DNA of 5,447 nucleotides from JANQKX01 sp039028695 (GCA_039028695.1 JBCCHN010000202.1:1-5447); one strand, 5' to 3'; positions 1-5,447 are shown, counted from the stretch's first letter. Notes: generated from the letters alone by a model not told the origin. A program made the numbers and translations.

Positions 1-1
1 G

Positions 2-949
2 GCGCTATCGAGTCAGGGATGGACTCATTCCCCGAGCTCGTTGCTCTTTGCGGGGAATGGGCGCCAGGCGATTGCTGCGGCGTTCTCCGCTCTTGCACCC
101 TTGGGCGGTCGAGTTGGATTTGAAGAACTGACCTATCCGGTTGCCAAGGCAATCGCCACAAGACTGGGGATGGAGGCAATCCCAATTCCGTGTGACGATG
201 ATGGCTTGCGTCCCGACGGTCTTGAGCAAGCGCATCGCGATTCACGTCTGCACGCCGTCTACTTGCAACCCACCCTCCAGAACCCGCTCGGTATGACCAT
301 GAGCGCGCAGCGCCGGTCAGAACTTGCAACCGTGCTGACGCGCCTGAATGGCCCTGTTGTGGTGGAAGACAGGGTATATGCATTCCTGGAGGAAGCGGCG
401 CCTCCACCACTTGCAGCTTTTGCCCACGATCATGTCGTTGTCGTCGACAGCCTCTCGAAAATTGTGGCGCCGGGTCTCACGCTTGGTTTCGTGTGTGCGC
501 CTGAGCACTTGATCACGCCCTTGGCGAACGCCCTGATAGTGGGCGCCTGGGCGCCACAGCGCTTCTCTTTCGAGATTGGCGTCAGGTGGCTATGCGACGG
601 AAGTGCGGAGGCCTTGAAGGCGGCAAAGCGATTAGATGCGCTCAAGCGACAATCGATAGCAAGGACAGCATTGAAAGGCCTCGACATACGGGCGAACCCC
701 ACAGCTTACCACCTATTACTTGCTTTGCCTCCGCACTGGCGAGCGGAAGCCTATGCCCTTGCGGCAGAACGCCGTGGTATTGCCATCACACCGGGGGCCG
801 CTTTCGCTGTTGCCTCGGGATTTGCCCCGAACCTCGTAAGGCTCGCATTGGCTCCGCCTGCACTCGATGACCTTTCGGTTGCCCTCGGCACACTCTCTGC
901 CCTCGCGCGCTCGAAAACTGAGTCGGACTTTGTGCGCTGGAGCGGTTGA
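2..949 (+). CDS. MocR/PdxR-type regulator, C-terminal PLP aminotransferase-like domain (5' end outside window)
   Basis: The frame is open to the left edge, so this is the C-terminal ~315 residues of a longer protein. The fold-type I PLP domain is clear: QNPLG with the cofactor Asn (codon 281-283), EDRVY with the Asp that pairs with the pyridine nitrogen (368-370) and its Tyr (377-379), SLSK with the Schiff-base Lys (458-460), and a late Arg in NLVRLAL (839-841) suited to a substrate carboxylate. The NGRQAI opening and the QNP-x-G...RR-x-EL pattern fit MocR proteins, in which this domain senses an amino compound or PLP and an N-terminal GntR winged helix binds DNA; that helix would lie upstream, unseen. 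A stand-alone class I/II aminotransferase is possible but less likely. Oddity: the usual PGLRLG after the Lys reads PGLTLG (Thr codon 479-481), so an Arg that normally contacts the PLP phosphate is missing. No terminator-like hairpin follows the stop. Confidence 0.85.
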   Translation, partial: ALSSQGWTHSPSSLLFAGNGRQAIAAAFSALAPLGGRVGFEELTYPVAKAIATRLGMEAIPIPCDDDGLRPDGLEQAHRDSRLHAVYLQPTLQNPLGMTMSAQRRSELATVLTRLNGPVVVEDRVYAFLEEAAPPPLAAFAHDHVVVVDSLSKIVAPGLTLGFVCAPEHLITPLANALIVGAWAPQRFSFEIGVRWLCDGSAEALKAAKRLDALKRQSIARTALKGLDIRANPTAYHLLLALPPHWRAEAYALAAERRGIAITPGAAFAVASGFAPNLVRLALAPPALDDLSVALGTLSALARSKTESDFVRWSG

Positions 950-1119
950 CGATCTTTTTCGAGGCCCGTTGTGGCTAATCTACAACATCATCAACGAGTC
1001 ACACCGACGTCCGGCGTTACCTCGATAGCTGACGTCAATGCCGACGCCGACGCTCATTTTTTATGAGTAAAGGCCCCAGAAAATGCATTTAAAACACTAT
1101 TGATCACTTTTACTTTCTC

Positions 1120-1147
1120 TTGAAAAAACAAAATGCTCGTATATAAT
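1120..1147 (+). promoter_or_regulatory. Predicted sigma70-type promoter for the ankyrin-protein gene
   Basis: TTGAAA (1120-1125) and a perfect TATAAT (1142-1147) are separated by 16 bases. Transcription would start near 1154, giving a leader of about 190 bases before the ATG at 1344. It lies in very AT-rich DNA, where chance matches are more common, so it is a good candidate but unproven. Confidence 0.5.
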
Positions 1148-1155
1148 ATTATTTC

Positions 1156-1170
1156 TTTCTTATGAAGAAA
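1156..1170. repeat. Perfect inverted repeat TTTCTT-ATG-AAGAAA, operator-like
   Basis: Two perfect 6-base arms around a 3-base centre lie directly after the predicted -10 (1142-1147), at the expected transcription start. A dimeric regulator bound here would block the promoter. It could also be chance in AT-rich DNA; the length is modest. Confidence 0.35.
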
Positions 1171-1272
1171 CCTAGTTAATATACAAAGAATAAATAAAAT
1201 TAACCTTATAAGTATCTAAATATAGAGGATTTTTTATCGCCTGTCGACTCGATCAGATTCCGTTTCATGGAT

Positions 1273-1295
1273 AATTTGGAATTTGGGTTGGCACC
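1273..1295 (+). promoter_or_regulatory. Tandem AATTTGG repeat followed by a sigma54 -24-like element
   Basis: AATTTGG occurs twice head to tail (1273-1279, 1280-1286). It is followed by TTGGCACC (1288-1295), which matches the -24 half of a sigma54 promoter. The -12 half at the correct spacing is TTAAA (1300-1304) and lacks the essential GC, so a working sigma54 promoter is doubtful. The direct repeat may instead be a binding site. Weak evidence. Confidence 0.2.
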
Positions 1296-1313
1296 ATTTT
1301 TAAAGTCATATTA

Positions 1314-1329
1314 ACCAATATTATTTGGT
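1314..1329. repeat. Small inverted repeat ACCAA-N6-TTGGT just before the ribosome binding site
   Basis: Five-base perfect arms with a 6-base centre end 14 bases before the ATG at 1344. In RNA this could be a weak hairpin beside the Shine-Dalgarno sequence; in DNA, a small operator. It is short enough to be chance. Confidence 0.25.
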
Positions 1330-1331
1330 GA

Positions 1332-1339
1332 GGGAGGGG
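1332..1339 (+). promoter_or_regulatory. Ribosome binding site fixing the start at 1344
   Basis: GGGAGGGG includes GGAGG (1333-1337), six bases before the ATG. This is the only strong Shine-Dalgarno near the start of this frame and supports the ATG at 1344. Confidence 0.75.
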
Positions 1340-1343
1340 CGCC

Positions 1344-3314
1344 ATGTCCTTCAAGCCCGTCGGGGCCCCGCAATGGTTTAGCATCGATCAAGTCGCACAA
1401 TGGCTGGCGGAAGCAGGTCAATGTGCACGCGATGAGCATTGCCCCTTTGGAGAGGACTCCGTTGATGGGTACGCGCCCGAGATGGACAAAGATGCCCTAG
1501 CGGCAACACTTACCGCATGGCACGGAGCCTTCTGTCAAAGAGACGACCTGCGGGAGGTGCTGCCGGACAATGTCTGGTCCGGGCTGCAGATGTTGTTACT
1601 GTCCGGCGCCCAGCTCTTAAGCCGGGAAATGCTGCAGGTCTTCTGTCAAGAAACAGGTCGACCTTTTCCAGCAGCGTGGCATCAAGCGGTGGAACGAAAA
1701 GCGCCGAGGCTAAAAGGACAGCCGATTGCCCCCGCCCCTTTGCAGGATCATTCGTCTCCCTTCGGACAGGATACCGCGGTTCTCCCGGTAACTCGGTCGA
1801 GCCAAGCAACCCCCCAGCCGGCGGCCAAAAACCCAGGTCCGGTCAGCGGGGAAATGGACTTGGCCATTTCACGCAAGCTTGCTGCTTTGGATGGCCTTGC
1901 CCCCTCCAATTCCACACGCATACTAAACCTGATGTCCGACATGGCTCCCAGCTTAAAGCGGGCGGAGAAAAAGCCGGCGGAGAATTGGACTCAAAAAGCG
2001 CGCGACCCTCAAGACATCCTGGCCTCGCTGCTTGTTTTTACTAACAAAGTCAGTGGTTTTACCCGGCAGATTCAAGACATCTTGCGCGATAGCTTGGGAG
2101 ACGCGGAGGCACGGCGGCAGAACTTTGCGAACCATATGCCTATTTGGGTCATGGTAGGGGTTGTCGGAACCATGGTGATCGGTCTCCAGTTCGTGTTGGC
2201 GCCCGAGGCTGGGACGAAAGAAACTCTTAGCGCCCCCGTATCGGCAACCATGACCTCGAACGACAGGAGGCAAACGGTATCCAAAAAAAATCTGCCAGCG
2301 CCGGTCCAAACCATCGCCGCACAGGGCGAACCCGGTGAGTTGGAAGGGGATCCGCCTATTATCAAGGACAACACCTTACCAACTGCCTCAGCAGCCGCTT
2401 CGAACCTGGATCTCAGGCCGGATTCACCCATCGAACCCCTCTCGTCGTCAGGGCTTATCGGACCCTCTCTTGAACCAAGGCTGGAAAGAACCGACAAAAT
2501 TCAGCCGCCCCGATATGAGACAAACACCGAAACGTCCACCGCAACGACGGCGATCACGCGGCCGGCTCTCCCTCTGCTAGAGCCGCGGACCAACCGGGAA
2601 ACCGCCACCACCTCAGATGCGCCAGAAAGCTTGCTACCCGCGCCTCAGCCGCAACGGAAGCCCTTGGGAGCATTGCGGCAAGGAGCCCTTTCTGCGGGCG
2701 AGTTGGCAAACCCGCTGGCCTTAAAATCCGCCTTAGCGCGAGGCGCAGATCCCAACTTGGCGATGGCTGACGGGGATCACCCCTTGTTGGCGGCCGCTTC
2801 GCGGGGCGATCGGGACATCGTGTCCATGCTGCTGGCCGGCGGCGCCAATCCGGATCGGCGCAATCGGGATGGGGGAACGGCCCTGATGTACGCATCCTGG
2901 AATGGGGACTCACCCATGGTACAGCGTCTTTTGGCCGGTGGCGCGACTTTGGACTTGGCGAATGTGGATCGCAAAACCGCTCTGATGGCAGCCGCCAGCC
3001 AAGGCCATGCAGAGATCGTGGACCAACTCTTAAAAGGCGGTGCGACGCCCGATGCCACCAGCGTGACGGGTTGGACTGCGCTCATGTATGCCGTCTGGGG
3101 ACGCCAAGTGGAAGCCGTCAAGGCCCTTCTAGACCATGGTGCCAACGCTCAACTGCGAAACTTGCAAGGCGATACGGCATTGGACATCGCTGAGGCACGT
3201 GGCTTTCGGCTTTTGGAAAGCCTTCTCTCGACTGAAGACACAGCCGCTCTATCCGGCCGTCAGCGTACCGACGAGGCTTTGCGCGTGGGTGTGAATCGGG
3301 CCGCCATCAATTAA
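1344..3314 (+). CDS. Single-pass membrane protein with C-terminal ankyrin repeats, function unknown
   Basis: 656 residues. Residues 1-260 are soluble, lack a signal peptide and match no family I recognise; Cys occur at 27, 33, 64 and 101, and residues 223-260 look like an amphipathic helix. Residues about 266-286 (PIWVMVGVVGTMVIGLQFVLA, less the last few) form one membrane helix preceded by Arg-rich sequence, which favours N-in topology. Residues ~287-445 are a Pro/Ser/Thr-rich linker. Residues ~458-630 hold four full ankyrin repeats plus degenerate end caps, recognisable by TALMYA/TALMAAA and LLxGGA-type signatures. Ankyrin repeats are protein-binding scaffolds, so a periplasmic partner tethered to a cytoplasmic domain is inferred. 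The gene stands alone: AT-rich DNA upstream, a convergent regulator gene 76 bases downstream. The tail after residue 630 is short and uncharacterised. The ORF and ankyrin call are secure; topology is likely; function is unknown. Confidence 0.9.
   Translation: MSFKPVGAPQWFSIDQVAQWLAEAGQCARDEHCPFGEDSVDGYAPEMDKDALAATLTAWHGAFCQRDDLREVLPDNVWSGLQMLLLSGAQLLSREMLQVFCQETGRPFPAAWHQAVERKAPRLKGQPIAPAPLQDHSSPFGQDTAVLPVTRSSQATPQPAAKNPGPVSGEMDLAISRKLAALDGLAPSNSTRILNLMSDMAPSLKRAEKKPAENWTQKARDPQDILASLLVFTNKVSGFTRQIQDILRDSLGDAEARRQNFANHMPIWVMVGVVGTMVIGLQFVLAPEAGTKETLSAPVSATMTSNDRRQTVSKKNLPAPVQTIAAQGEPGELEGDPPIIKDNTLPTASAAASNLDLRPDSPIEPLSSSGLIGPSLEPRLERTDKIQPPRYETNTETSTATTAITRPALPLLEPRTNRETATTSDAPESLLPAPQPQRKPLGALRQGALSAGELANPLALKSALARGADPNLAMADGDHPLLAAASRGDRDIVSMLLAGGANPDRRNRDGGTALMYASWNGDSPMVQRLLAGGATLDLANVDRKTALMAAASQGHAEIVDQLLKGGATPDATSVTGWTALMYAVWGRQVEAVKALLDHGANAQLRNLQGDTALDIAEARGFRLLESLLSTEDTAALSGRQRTDEALRVGVNRAAIN
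2772..3233 (+). repeat. Ankyrin-repeat block (protein-level 33-residue repeats)
   Basis: Residues 477-630 of the ankyrin protein. Repeat units begin near residues 477, 509, 542 and 575, each 32-33 residues long, with a shorter capping unit from 608 and a degenerate one before 477 (ALARGADPNLA). Each shows the helix-turn-helix pattern, ending in LL-x-GGA or LL-x-HGA and then the hairpin. The repeats are diverged at DNA level, so this is an old array rather than a recent expansion. Confidence 0.85.
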
Positions 3315-3390
3315 TCCATTTGGGTGTCTAGCGCGTTTCCGAGAAGATAAGAAAGGCTCTGGGTGTGTTCCCAATGGGCGCAGGACTGTT

Positions 3391-4038
3391 CTAACGGGCT
3401 TCCACTCGATAGGCGCAGCGCCGGGCGCCCGCCAAAATATGATCCGTGCGTTCCACGGAAACGCCAGGGCCCAGCACCGCCTGAAAGACCTCAAGCTCCA
3501 TGGCGCACAGCCCCTGACAGGCGCTCGCCGCCGCGCAGATGGGGCAATGGTTCTCCACAAAGCAAAAGACGCCTGAGCCGTCGCCCTCGACGGCCGCCAT
3601 GTACCCCTCGTCCGTGCGCAGCTTGGCCAGGGCCACAAGGCGGCCTTTGAGAGACTTCTTTTCCCCCACGATCCGCTGATAGGCCGAAATTTGGTCCTTC
3701 GCGCGCAGGGCCAGCATCTTCTCCATGCCCTCATCGCCAAAAACGTTCTTCAAGCCACCAATAAGGCCGAGGGTCAGTTCCGCATGGCCATCAGGAAAAA
3801 AACGGTCCGCCGCCGGGGTCAGGCGCCAGAGCTTAGCCGGGCGGCCCAGGGGTCGTGCCTCTTCCTCAAAGTCCACAAGCTTTTCATCTCTAAGCCCATA
3901 GAGGTGCTGGCGCACCGCCATGGCGGAGATACCCAAGCGGTCGGCCATCAGGGCCGCATCGCTTGGCCCCTCTTGCTTCAAGTGATCGATGATCGCTCGC
4001 CGCCGCTTGGCGTCACCCAGCTTTTTGGTCTTGCTCAT
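3391..4038 (-). CDS. SufR-like winged-helix transcriptional regulator with Fe-S-type cysteines
   Basis: 215 residues. The N-terminus is a winged helix-turn-helix: helices within residues 25-56 (ALMADRLGISAMAVRQHL core) and a wing at 65-74 (GRPAKLWRLT). The C-terminal half carries Cys159, 165, 168, 174, 178 and 208, in VENHCPIC...CQGLC...ELEVF and GARRCAYR. Cys165-X12-Cys178-X29-Cys208 closely resembles the three-Cys [4Fe-4S] ligand pattern I recall for SufR proteins, repressors of Fe-S assembly genes. It therefore probably senses Fe-S, iron, redox or NO status. No suf genes are visible; the divergent neighbour is a Rieske protein, its likely target. ATG at 4038 is chosen because it sits right after the predicted promoter; the upstream match AGG is weak, and the transcript may be leaderless. 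It converges with the ankyrin gene with no clear terminator in the 76-base gap. The family call is good; the ligand and a gene name are not certain. Confidence 0.82.
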   Translation of the reverse strand: MSKTKKLGDAKRRRAIIDHLKQEGPSDAALMADRLGISAMAVRQHLYGLRDEKLVDFEEEARPLGRPAKLWRLTPAADRFFPDGHAELTLGLIGGLKNVFGDEGMEKMLALRAKDQISAYQRIVGEKKSLKGRLVALAKLRTDEGYMAAVEGDGSGVFCFVENHCPICAAASACQGLCAMELEVFQAVLGPGVSVERTDHILAGARRCAYRVEAR

Positions 4039-4044
4039 TACCTA

Positions 4045-4068
4045 TTTATAAAGTTTTTTCTTTACAAA
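4045..4068. promoter_or_regulatory. Predicted operator shared by the divergent genes (9-6-9 inverted repeat)
   Basis: TTTATAAAG (4045-4053) and CTTTACAAA (4060-4068) match as an inverted repeat at 8 of 9 positions around a run of six T. One arm overlays the regulator's -10, the other the -35 of the Rieske promoter, so one bound dimer would block both. The AAAG-N6-CTTT core has the same geometry as the CAAC-N6-GTTG site known for cyanobacterial SufR, though not the same bases. Binding by the adjacent regulator is inferred. Confidence 0.55.
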
Positions 4069-4073
4069 AGCAA
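4045..4073 (-). promoter_or_regulatory. Predicted promoter of the SufR-like regulator gene
   Basis: Read on the minus strand, TTGCTT (4073-4068) and TATAAA (4050-4045) are 17 bases apart. The -10 ends six bases before the ATG, so transcription would begin at or next to the start codon, making a leaderless mRNA. The -10 lies inside the palindrome arm at 4045-4053. Confidence 0.5.
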
Positions 4074-4089
4074 GGCGGCTTCCTATTCT
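4061..4089 (+). promoter_or_regulatory. Predicted promoter of the Rieske-protein gene
   Basis: TTTACA (4061-4066, five of six to TTGACA) and TATTCT (4084-4089, four of six to TATAAT) have a 17-base spacer. Transcription from about 4096 would leave a short leader containing the Shine-Dalgarno sequence. The -35 lies in the right arm of the palindrome. Confidence 0.45.
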
Positions 4090-4107
4090 TTCAATATCGG
4101 CTGATTT

Positions 4108-4113
4108 AGGAGG
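4108..4113 (+). promoter_or_regulatory. Ribosome binding site of the Rieske-protein gene
   Basis: AGGAGG, extended to TAGGAGGT at 4107-4114, lies nine bases before the ATG at 4123. This near-perfect Shine-Dalgarno fixes the start and suggests efficient translation. Confidence 0.85.
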
Positions 4114-4122
4114 TAAGCTGTC

Positions 4123-5346
4123 ATGGCACTCACCATCGCCCTTGACGATCAGACAGCTGATCTGGTCCAGGTCGCGTCCCTCGCCGAGCTTTCCGAGAAG
4201 GGCTCTAAGGTGATCAAGGTGGGCCGCAAGCAAATATTGCTCTGGCACGGCAATAAGGGTGTTTTTGCCTGCAACAACCGTTGCCCACACGAGGGTTACC
4301 CTCTTAAGGAAGGAACGGTGAGCGACGGCTGCATCCTGACCTGCAATTGGCACAATTGGAAATTTGATTTAGAAAGTGGTGACACATTGGTTGGTGGAGA
4401 CAAATTGCGTCGCTACCCGGTGGAACTACGCGGGGACGAGATCTGGCTGGATGTGAGCGATCCATCAGGGAATGAGCGTGCCGATTTAGCTATAGTGTCC
4501 CTGAAAGACTCTTTTCGCCGCTTGGAATATGATCGCATGGCGCGCGAAATAGCACGTCTCAAAGCCGCTGGCGCCGATCCGCTCGATGCAATCCGTTCCG
4601 CATTCGCCTGGACGCACGACCATTTGGAATACGGCACCACTCATGCGCAAGCCGCCGCCGCCGATTGGCTCGCCATGCGCCAAGAGCTTGCAACGGACGA
4701 GGCCGACGATTTGGTCCCATTGGTAGAGATTGTCGGGCATCTGGCCTACGACAGCCTGCGCGAGCAGTGCTATCCCTTCCCACAGGAGGTTATGCCCTAC
4801 AATCAAGAAGGCTTGGTCGCTGCCATTGAGGAGGAAAATGAGGACGCCGCCATAGCCTACCTGCGCGGGGCCTTGAAATCAGGCCTCTCTTATGGGGATC
4901 TCTTACCTGCTTTAGCCCGAGCGGCCCTGACCCACTATGCCGATTTCGGCCACTCGGCAATTTATGTCTATAAAACCGGTCAACTGATCGATCATATCGG
5001 GCCGGAGGTGGCCGAGCCTCTCCTTCTCGCTCTGGTCCGCTCCCTCTGCTACGCCTTTCGCGAGGACCTGATCCCCGAGTTCCGAGGTTATCAAGAAAAG
5101 ACGACTGCGCTGGCCGCCAATTTATCTAATCGCGGCAAAACCCCGATCACCGCCGCTGACTTCCGTGGCCTCTCCGCCAAGCGGGCGATGGCTCTCTGCG
5201 TGGAGTCAAAGGCCTCGCAACAGGATCTCTTTGACGCTCTCTTGGGCACGGCTGCTTGGAATATGCTTTATTTCGATCGCAGCTACGAGCAGCGCAGCGA
5301 CCGGCCCGTGTCCGACAACGTGGGCTGGCTGGACTTTACCGTTTAA
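4123..5346 (+). CDS. Rieske [2Fe-2S] domain protein with unassigned helical C-terminal domain
   Basis: 407 residues. Residues ~14-112 form a Rieske domain: Cys54-Pro-His56, 17 residues, then Cys74-x-x-His77 (CNWHNWKFD), the ligands of a Rieske cluster in the ferredoxin or ring-hydroxylase style. There is no signal peptide or membrane segment, so it is cytoplasmic. Residues ~125-407 are mostly helical and match no family I can name firmly. They contain His/Glu/Asp clusters (THDHLEYGTTH at 164-174, EIVGH at 202-206, EEENED at 236-241, HYADFGHS at 271-278) that could bind a metal, with the Rieske centre passing electrons; this is inference. The typical ring-hydroxylase catalytic domain is not evident. 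It lies divergent to the SufR-like regulator across a shared operator, so Fe-S or redox control is likely. The end, WLDFTV, abuts a startless cyclophilin frame, and the C-terminus may be truncated. Confidence 0.85.
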   Translation: MALTIALDDQTADLVQVASLAELSEKGSKVIKVGRKQILLWHGNKGVFACNNRCPHEGYPLKEGTVSDGCILTCNWHNWKFDLESGDTLVGGDKLRRYPVELRGDEIWLDVSDPSGNERADLAIVSLKDSFRRLEYDRMAREIARLKAAGADPLDAIRSAFAWTHDHLEYGTTHAQAAAADWLAMRQELATDEADDLVPLVEIVGHLAYDSLREQCYPFPQEVMPYNQEGLVAAIEEENEDAAIAYLRGALKSGLSYGDLLPALARAALTHYADFGHSAIYVYKTGQLIDHIGPEVAEPLLLALVRSLCYAFREDLIPEFRGYQEKTTALAANLSNRGKTPITAADFRGLSAKRAMALCVESKASQQDLFDALLGTAAWNMLYFDRSYEQRSDRPVSDNVGWLDFTV

Positions 5347-5447
5347 AACAGCGTATGGTGATGTGGTTATTGCGCTTCACCCTGCCCTTGCGCCGAAACA
5401 TGTGGCCAGATTTAAAAGTTTAATAGACGCAGGCTTTTATAACGAAC
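5345..5447 (+). CDS. Cyclophilin-type peptidyl-prolyl isomerase, N-terminal fragment, start unclear (3' end outside window)
   Basis: The translation runs KTAYGDVVIALHPALAPK, then HVARFKSLIDAGFYNE to the window edge. This is the conserved first strand and helix of cyclophilins (GDVVI-x-L, AP-x-HVARFK, GFYN), enzymes that isomerise X-Pro bonds during folding. The catalytic Arg region (FHR) would follow beyond the edge. The start is a problem: family similarity reaches back to about 5345, yet no ATG lies in frame nearby. GTG at 5363 would cut the first strand and lacks a Shine-Dalgarno sequence. The frame stays open upstream to 5072, inside the Rieske gene, with TTG 5231 (AGGA five bases before) and GTG 5165 as options. 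The coordinate given is only where similarity begins. It may be a real overlapping gene or a 5'-truncated remnant. The family call is firm; gene integrity is not. Confidence 0.65.

Larger units (their letters stand above)
950..1343. other. Non-coding AT-rich control region upstream of the ankyrin-protein gene
   Basis: No credible gene is present on either strand. Bases 950-1055 have normal GC and contain a TGACGTCA palindrome (1030-1037). From about 1060 to 1330 the composition falls sharply: I count 35 G/C in 160 bases at 1081-1240, about 22 percent, against well over 50 percent in the flanking genes. The stretch holds a promoter match, a perfect 6-3-6 inverted repeat, a tandem AATTTGG and a smaller inverted repeat before the ribosome binding site. 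Such a segment could be a curved, nucleoid-protein-bound control region or the remnant of acquired DNA; the sequence alone does not decide. Confidence 0.7.

Noticed and set aside
968..986. GTTGT...ACAAC hairpin after the MocR-like gene as a terminator
   Set aside because: The stem is only five base pairs with a 9-base loop and no T-run behind it.
1063..1092. Tiny ORF (ATG to TAA, 9 codons) in the AT-rich gap, as a possible leader peptide
   Set aside because: It lies upstream of the predicted promoter, has no ribosome binding site and no attenuator-like structure after it.
1288..1304. sigma54 promoter for the ankyrin gene
   Set aside because: The -24 element fits but the -12 element TTAAA lacks the GC that sigma54 needs; kept only as a weak regulatory note.
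3316..3378. Possible bidirectional terminator between the convergent genes: CCATTTGGG (3316-3324) against CCCAATGG (3370-3377)
   Set aside because: The arms pair only with a bulge, the loop is over 40 bases, and no T-run follows on either strand.
3249..3740. Long minus-strand frame of 163 residues overlapping the regulator gene
   Set aside because: Its Arg/Trp-rich composition is typical of an out-of-frame shadow; the regulator frame here encodes the conserved cysteine region.
5361..5423. ATG 5361 frame (about 20 codons) as a small gene after the Rieske protein
   Set aside because: It is short and out of frame with the clearly conserved cyclophilin reading on the same strand.

Overview
The window looks like chromosomal DNA of a Gram-negative bacterium of moderately high GC, most likely an alphaproteobacterium. 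That placement rests on overall composition and protein style only, so it is tentative. Genes are well spaced, and three of them have clear Shine-Dalgarno sequences or promoters.

Layout. (1) 2-949 (+) is the 3' part of a MocR-type regulator: only its aminotransferase-like domain is in the window. (2) 950-1343 is non-coding. Its middle (about 1060-1330) is strikingly AT-rich (35 G/C in 160 bases over 1081-1240, hand count) and holds a good sigma70-type promoter and several small repeats. (3) 1344-3314 (+) encodes a 656-residue protein of unknown function with a soluble N-terminal region, one membrane segment, a Pro/Thr/Ser-rich linker and C-terminal ankyrin repeats predicted to lie in the periplasm. 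(4) 3391-4038 (-), convergent with it, encodes a SufR-like winged-helix regulator with a cysteine-rich C-terminal half suited to bind an Fe-S cluster. (5) 4123-5346 (+), divergent from the regulator, encodes a Rieske [2Fe-2S] domain joined to about 280 residues of mostly helical sequence that I cannot assign. (6) The last ~100 bases encode the N-terminal part of a cyclophilin-type peptidyl-prolyl isomerase, but no ordinary start codon can be found for it.

How the genes work together. The clearest unit is the divergent regulator/Rieske pair. The 84-base gap holds one imperfect palindrome (9-6-9). One arm covers the -10 of the regulator's promoter and the other covers the -35 of the Rieske promoter. 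This predicts a regulator that represses itself and the Rieske gene together in response to Fe-S, redox, iron or NO status. No suf/isc genes are visible in the window.

The most unusual points are the uncharacterised helical domain fused to the Rieske centre, the membrane-anchored ankyrin protein behind an AT-rich control region, and the junction near 5340 where the Rieske gene ends and a startless cyclophilin reading frame begins. No RNA genes, CRISPR arrays, transposases or strong intrinsic terminators were found.
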